This document shows, one piece after another, positions 61,587-64,000 of a DNA stretch of 64,000 bases. The position numbers and the translations under genes were made by a program. Source of the stretch: an uncultured bacterium. GTDB taxonomy: Bacteria > Cyanobacteriota > Vampirovibrionia > Gastranaerophilales > Gastranaerophilaceae. The notes under the pieces are model-generated. The model saw nothing but the letters and a program-made list of their open reading frames with translations. It was not told the DNA's origin and made no database searches. Location of the stretch: the NCBI GenBank assembly GCA_900551965.1, contig URYF01000001.1:1-64000 (forward strand). Direction: 5' to 3'. Within the stretch, counting starts at the first letter, position 1. Each line of letters begins with the position of its first letter.

Positions 61587-62270
61587 ATGCAAAATTTTAC
61601 AGGCGGAACCTATCCGCAGCAATTACAAAAAGGTATTTCATCACCTGCCGTAAATCCGCAGGCAAATCCTATGAACGGATATAATGATACATTTTATCAA
61701 ATGGAGCAAGCAATAGGAGCTGAGGTTCAAAAAGTGAGCAGCTTAATGCAACAAGGTACAATCACACAAACACAAGGGCAATATCTGTTGGCTCAATTAG
61801 CTCGTAAAGCTCAGCAAATTAACATGTATAAAGCAGCTCAGCAGCAACAAGCTCCTAATATGAATGCTCCGGAGATGAATCCTCAAAGCCTTCCGGCTCA
61901 AAATCCTATGGACTTGTTTAACCAAGAACGCCCGGGATTCTTTGATGCAGAAGGTCGCGGAGATGTATTAAATTATATCAAGGGATATGACATGGATAAA
62001 GATGAAATCCTTCGAATATCTCAACTTGTTGAAAATTTAGAAAATTCAGCCGTTGATAAATATTTGAAGAAATCTGCTCACGAAAAATCATTGAATGACG
62101 AGAACGCACTTGCCAAAAGTAAATTAACGGCATACGCCCAAAGTTCACCATCGGTAAACAATTTTAACAGGATTTATACTCGCGAACAGATTGGCAGGAT
62201 GAGTGGTGATGAATTCAGCAGAAACGAAAAAATGATTATGGAGCAGCTCAGACAAGGGCTTATCAAGTAG
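61587..62270 (+). CDS. Phage protein, Gln-rich, unknown (scaffold-like)
   Basis: 227 residues with no family I recognise. Gln/Asn/Pro-rich in the first half (MQNFTGGTYPQQLQKGISSP; KAAQQQQAPNMNAPEMNPQS) and helical in the second. Its place behind the coat and the disordered, charged character would suit a scaffold or minor structural protein, but this is a guess. Five bases follow the preceding gene; AAGGAGA upstream. Confidence 0.55.
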   Translation: MQNFTGGTYPQQLQKGISSPAVNPQANPMNGYNDTFYQMEQAIGAEVQKVSSLMQQGTITQTQGQYLLAQLARKAQQINMYKAAQQQQAPNMNAPEMNPQSLPAQNPMDLFNQERPGFFDAEGRGDVLNYIKGYDMDKDEILRISQLVENLENSAVDKYLKKSAHEKSLNDENALAKSKLTAYAQSSPSVNNFNRIYTREQIGRMSGDEFSRNEKMIMEQLRQGLIK

Positions 62271-62347
62271 TTTTGTTGAATTTATAAAGTTCGGGCAGGA
62301 GGTTTTATTATTTCCTGTTCGGACTTTTCGAAAAAAAGGAGATACAA

Positions 62348-62986
62348 ATGAATTTTTTAGAACTTATAAATAAATGTTTACTCGAATTGAACTATAAGCA
62401 AGTTAACGCATTCTCAGAACTTATAAAAAATGACCACAAGCGTATCAGAATAATTTTGAATATTATAAACAAAGAGATTTGTAATGCGGAAGGTTGGAAT
62501 TTTTTATTAAGGCGGGATACTTTAACTTTAAAGGCTAAAACAACCGAGGTTGCAAACACTATAAACGGCAGGATTTTATATCTTTTTATCGATGGTAAAA
62601 AATATAATTTTACGGATAATATTGAACCGTTTATTTCAGGCACCCCTAAATCCGGGACATATTCAAGTCTTGCCGGTAATCTTCTGTTTCCGAAATTTGA
62701 TAAAGATAAGACTATTGATATTGTATATTATACGAGAAATTGTGTTATTGATACGGGTAAGCAGGAAAAAGCAGATTTTGAAACAGAAATGGATGAACCT
62801 CTGATTCCGATGCCGTTTGCTGAACAGCTTCTGGTTTATGGGACATGTTTAAGGTTAAAAGCTAATCCGCAGTATTTTAAATTCCCGTATTGGATGAGCA
62901 TGTACAAAGAGGCGTTGCTAAACCTGCGTTCCAAAACATCAGCATCAGCTTCAAATGCTCCGGTTGTAAATCTTTTCAGATCATAA
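62348..62986 (+). CDS. Phage head-tail adaptor, P22 gp4/tail-tube-like
   Basis: 212 residues. FLELINKCLLELNYKQVNAF, INKEICNAEGWNFLLRRDTL and the later LVYGTCLRLKANPQYFKFPY resemble podovirus tail-connection proteins (P22 gp4, T7 gp11 type), which form a ring under the portal. Beta-rich middle, helical ends. AAAGGAG lies upstream. Confidence 0.65.
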   Translation: MNFLELINKCLLELNYKQVNAFSELIKNDHKRIRIILNIINKEICNAEGWNFLLRRDTLTLKAKTTEVANTINGRILYLFIDGKKYNFTDNIEPFISGTPKSGTYSSLAGNLLFPKFDKDKTIDIVYYTRNCVIDTGKQEKADFETEMDEPLIPMPFAEQLLVYGTCLRLKANPQYFKFPYWMSMYKEALLNLRSKTSASASNAPVVNLFRS

Positions 62987-63114
62987 GGGCAAAAAAAACA
63001 GGAAGTCCTTTTCATTCCCCCCTGTTAAGATTTACACTAGCCGAAATATAAATAGCATGTTCATTATACAAGTTATTCGAGAAAAAGACAAATTATGATA
63101 AGAAATGTAAAGAT

Positions 63115-63549
63115 ATGAAACAATTAACACAACAACAAAAAAGGTTTGTTGAAGAGTATATCAAGACGCTTGACGGTGAATCGTCTGCTAAAAAATCCGG
63201 TTATAAGAATAAAGATTTAAAAGCTTTTTCCTCAGAATTACTGCAAAAAGATTACATAATCCATGAAATAAAATCGAGAATAAAGCTTCAAATAGATGCT
63301 TTGAATGTCCAAAGGGGATATGTAATCCAAAAACTTCTTCAAATTGCGGAATTTTCTCTTGAACGGGAAGATATCCTTGATAAAGACGGTAACCAAACGG
63401 GGAAAGTTAAGCTCCGTGATGCTTCTGCGGGGTTGAAAGCTTTAGAATCTCTATGTAAATATATGGGATTTTCAACGCCTGCAGGCGAAGATGAGTATCG
63501 GGAAGCAAAGATTATAACTATTGCAAACCTTGATGATGAAAAAATTTAA
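63115..63549 (+). CDS. Phage terminase small subunit
   Basis: 144 residues. LTQQQKRFVEEYIKTLDGESSAKKSGYK is the classical helix-turn-helix opening of terminase small subunits (Terminase_2), which recognise the packaging site. A helical middle and an acidic tail follow (AGEDEYREAKIITIANLDDE). It lies after a 128-base gap with a weak stem AACAGG/CCTGTT, so it may have its own promoter. In most podoviruses it is the first gene of the packaging module, before rather than after the coat gene. Confidence 0.85.
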   Translation: MKQLTQQQKRFVEEYIKTLDGESSAKKSGYKNKDLKAFSSELLQKDYIIHEIKSRIKLQIDALNVQRGYVIQKLLQIAEFSLEREDILDKDGNQTGKVKLRDASAGLKALESLCKYMGFSTPAGEDEYREAKIITIANLDDEKI

Positions 63550-63568
63550 TATAGAAAGGTAATATCCT

Positions 63569-63922
63569 ATGAAAGAAAATAAAGATATTGAAAAAATTTT
63601 ACTAAACGATTCAGCTTACAACGAAATGGTTAAATCAAAGATTGAACAAGAGTTTAGGCAGGAATTAGAGTCTGCAAAAAAATTACAAAATAAAACATTT
63701 ATTGCAGATATCAAAAAGGCTCCAAAAGCTAAGCTTTTCTCAAAAGCTGCGACTTATGAGGTTATAAACAAAAACAGTAAAACAAAATCTTATATAAACG
63801 GAGTTCAGGCAGAAGGGTATTTGGGCACCCAAAATACTGACAGAGCAAAATTGCTTGCCGGCGAAGCCGATTCATTTGTGAGCGGTAACAGTTATATAAA
63901 ATTTGTCAAAGTAAAAGTTTAG
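63569..63922 (+). CDS. Phage protein of unknown function
   Basis: 117 residues, Lys/Glu/Ala-rich and probably helical in the first half (YNEMVKSKIEQEFRQELESA), then beta. AAAGGT precedes the ATG. It sits between the small terminase and what should be the large terminase beyond the window. No family recognised. Confidence 0.55.
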   Translation: MKENKDIEKILLNDSAYNEMVKSKIEQEFRQELESAKKLQNKTFIADIKKAPKAKLFSKAATYEVINKNSKTKSYINGVQAEGYLGTQNTDRAKLLAGEADSFVSGNSYIKFVKVKV

Positions 63923-63926
63923 AATT

Positions 63927-64000
63927 ATGTGTAAATTTGAAAAAATAATTATAGGCACGACACTTGATACTTCTGTGAATTTGCACTATATCCCTTTTGT
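63927..64000 (+). CDS. Start of a further phage-module gene, cut by window edge
   Basis: Frame opening MCKFEKIIIGTTLDTSVNLH, 24 codons visible, four bases after the previous stop. Too short to assign; the position would suit a packaging or portal gene. Confidence 0.35.
   Translation, partial: MCKFEKIIIGTTLDTSVNLHYIPF

Noticed and set aside
58047..64000. Tailed-phage gene transfer agent
   Set aside because: Presence of an endolysin and holin-like gene and of podovirus-type adaptors fits a phage; GTA-type tail genes are not visible, though the window ends too early to exclude it.

Overview
The window reads as a compact, AT-rich chromosomal stretch of a non-photosynthetic relative of cyanobacteria, most likely a gut-type Vampirovibrionia/Melainabacteria (Gastranaerophilales-like). 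The basis is: atpD-atpC standing alone as a two-gene unit (the cyanobacterial/chloroplast arrangement), a Gram-negative outer-membrane set (lpxC, lpxD, fabZ, a RfaE2-type nucleotidyltransferase), the MEP isoprenoid genes ispE and dxr, a flagellar FlhB next to a FliA-like sigma factor, an iron-dependent alcohol dehydrogenase of fermentative type, and several hypothetical proteins without relatives I can name. The taxon is inference; no rRNA is present.

Layout. 1-9 kb: alcohol dehydrogenase fragment, an orphan membrane-anchored protein, a dicarboxylate symporter with ileS, dnaB. 9-13 kb: cation efflux, gshA-like ligase, rsmA-ispE. 13-19 kb: a 722-residue protein with an EF-hand-like loop behind a long leader, a probably leaderless TrmB regulator, tdk, ctpA. 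19-24 kb: CHASE2-GGDEF diguanylate cyclase, a STAND-like ATPase with TPRs, and rsmG in one run, followed by a GC-rich repeat island. 24-31 kb: YjbQ-type protein, uridine-kinase-like protein, atpDC, metF, deoC, flhB, sigma factor. 31-41 kb: a 5'-nucleotidase-like and a cysteine-peptidase-like protein that both lack signal peptides, a stand-alone OLD-type TOPRIM protein, tRNA-Glu, an apparent structured RNA, a PerR-like regulator with rubredoxin, a lipoprotein, an HExxH protein. 41-47 kb: a signalling operon (GAF/HD-GYP, exported TPR protein, two NarL-type regulators, pentapeptide protein) running into dapB. 47-57.5 kb, mostly minus strand: lipid A genes, asd, a degenerate PilB-like ATPase with a CheY-like receiver, dxr and a histidine kinase. 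57.5-64 kb: a promoter-to-terminator small RNA, then a podovirus-like phage module (HTH regulator, amidase, gp10-like, coat, holin-like, gp4-like, small terminase) that runs off the right edge.

How it fits together: three separate loci make, degrade or probably bind cyclic di-GMP (19.2, 41.1 and 52-53 kb), suggesting this nucleotide is an important signal for the cell. Oxidative-stress control is visible in the PerR-rubredoxin unit, whose promoter carries its own 7-1-7 operator. At three genes (rsmA, trmB, the histidine kinase) a good promoter lies so close to the start codon that the mRNAs should have almost no leader. The most promising undescribed items are the two RNA candidates (36.6 and 57.5 kb), the cysteine-peptidase-like protein, the inactive-looking PilB paralogue with its receiver, and the reshuffled phage module.
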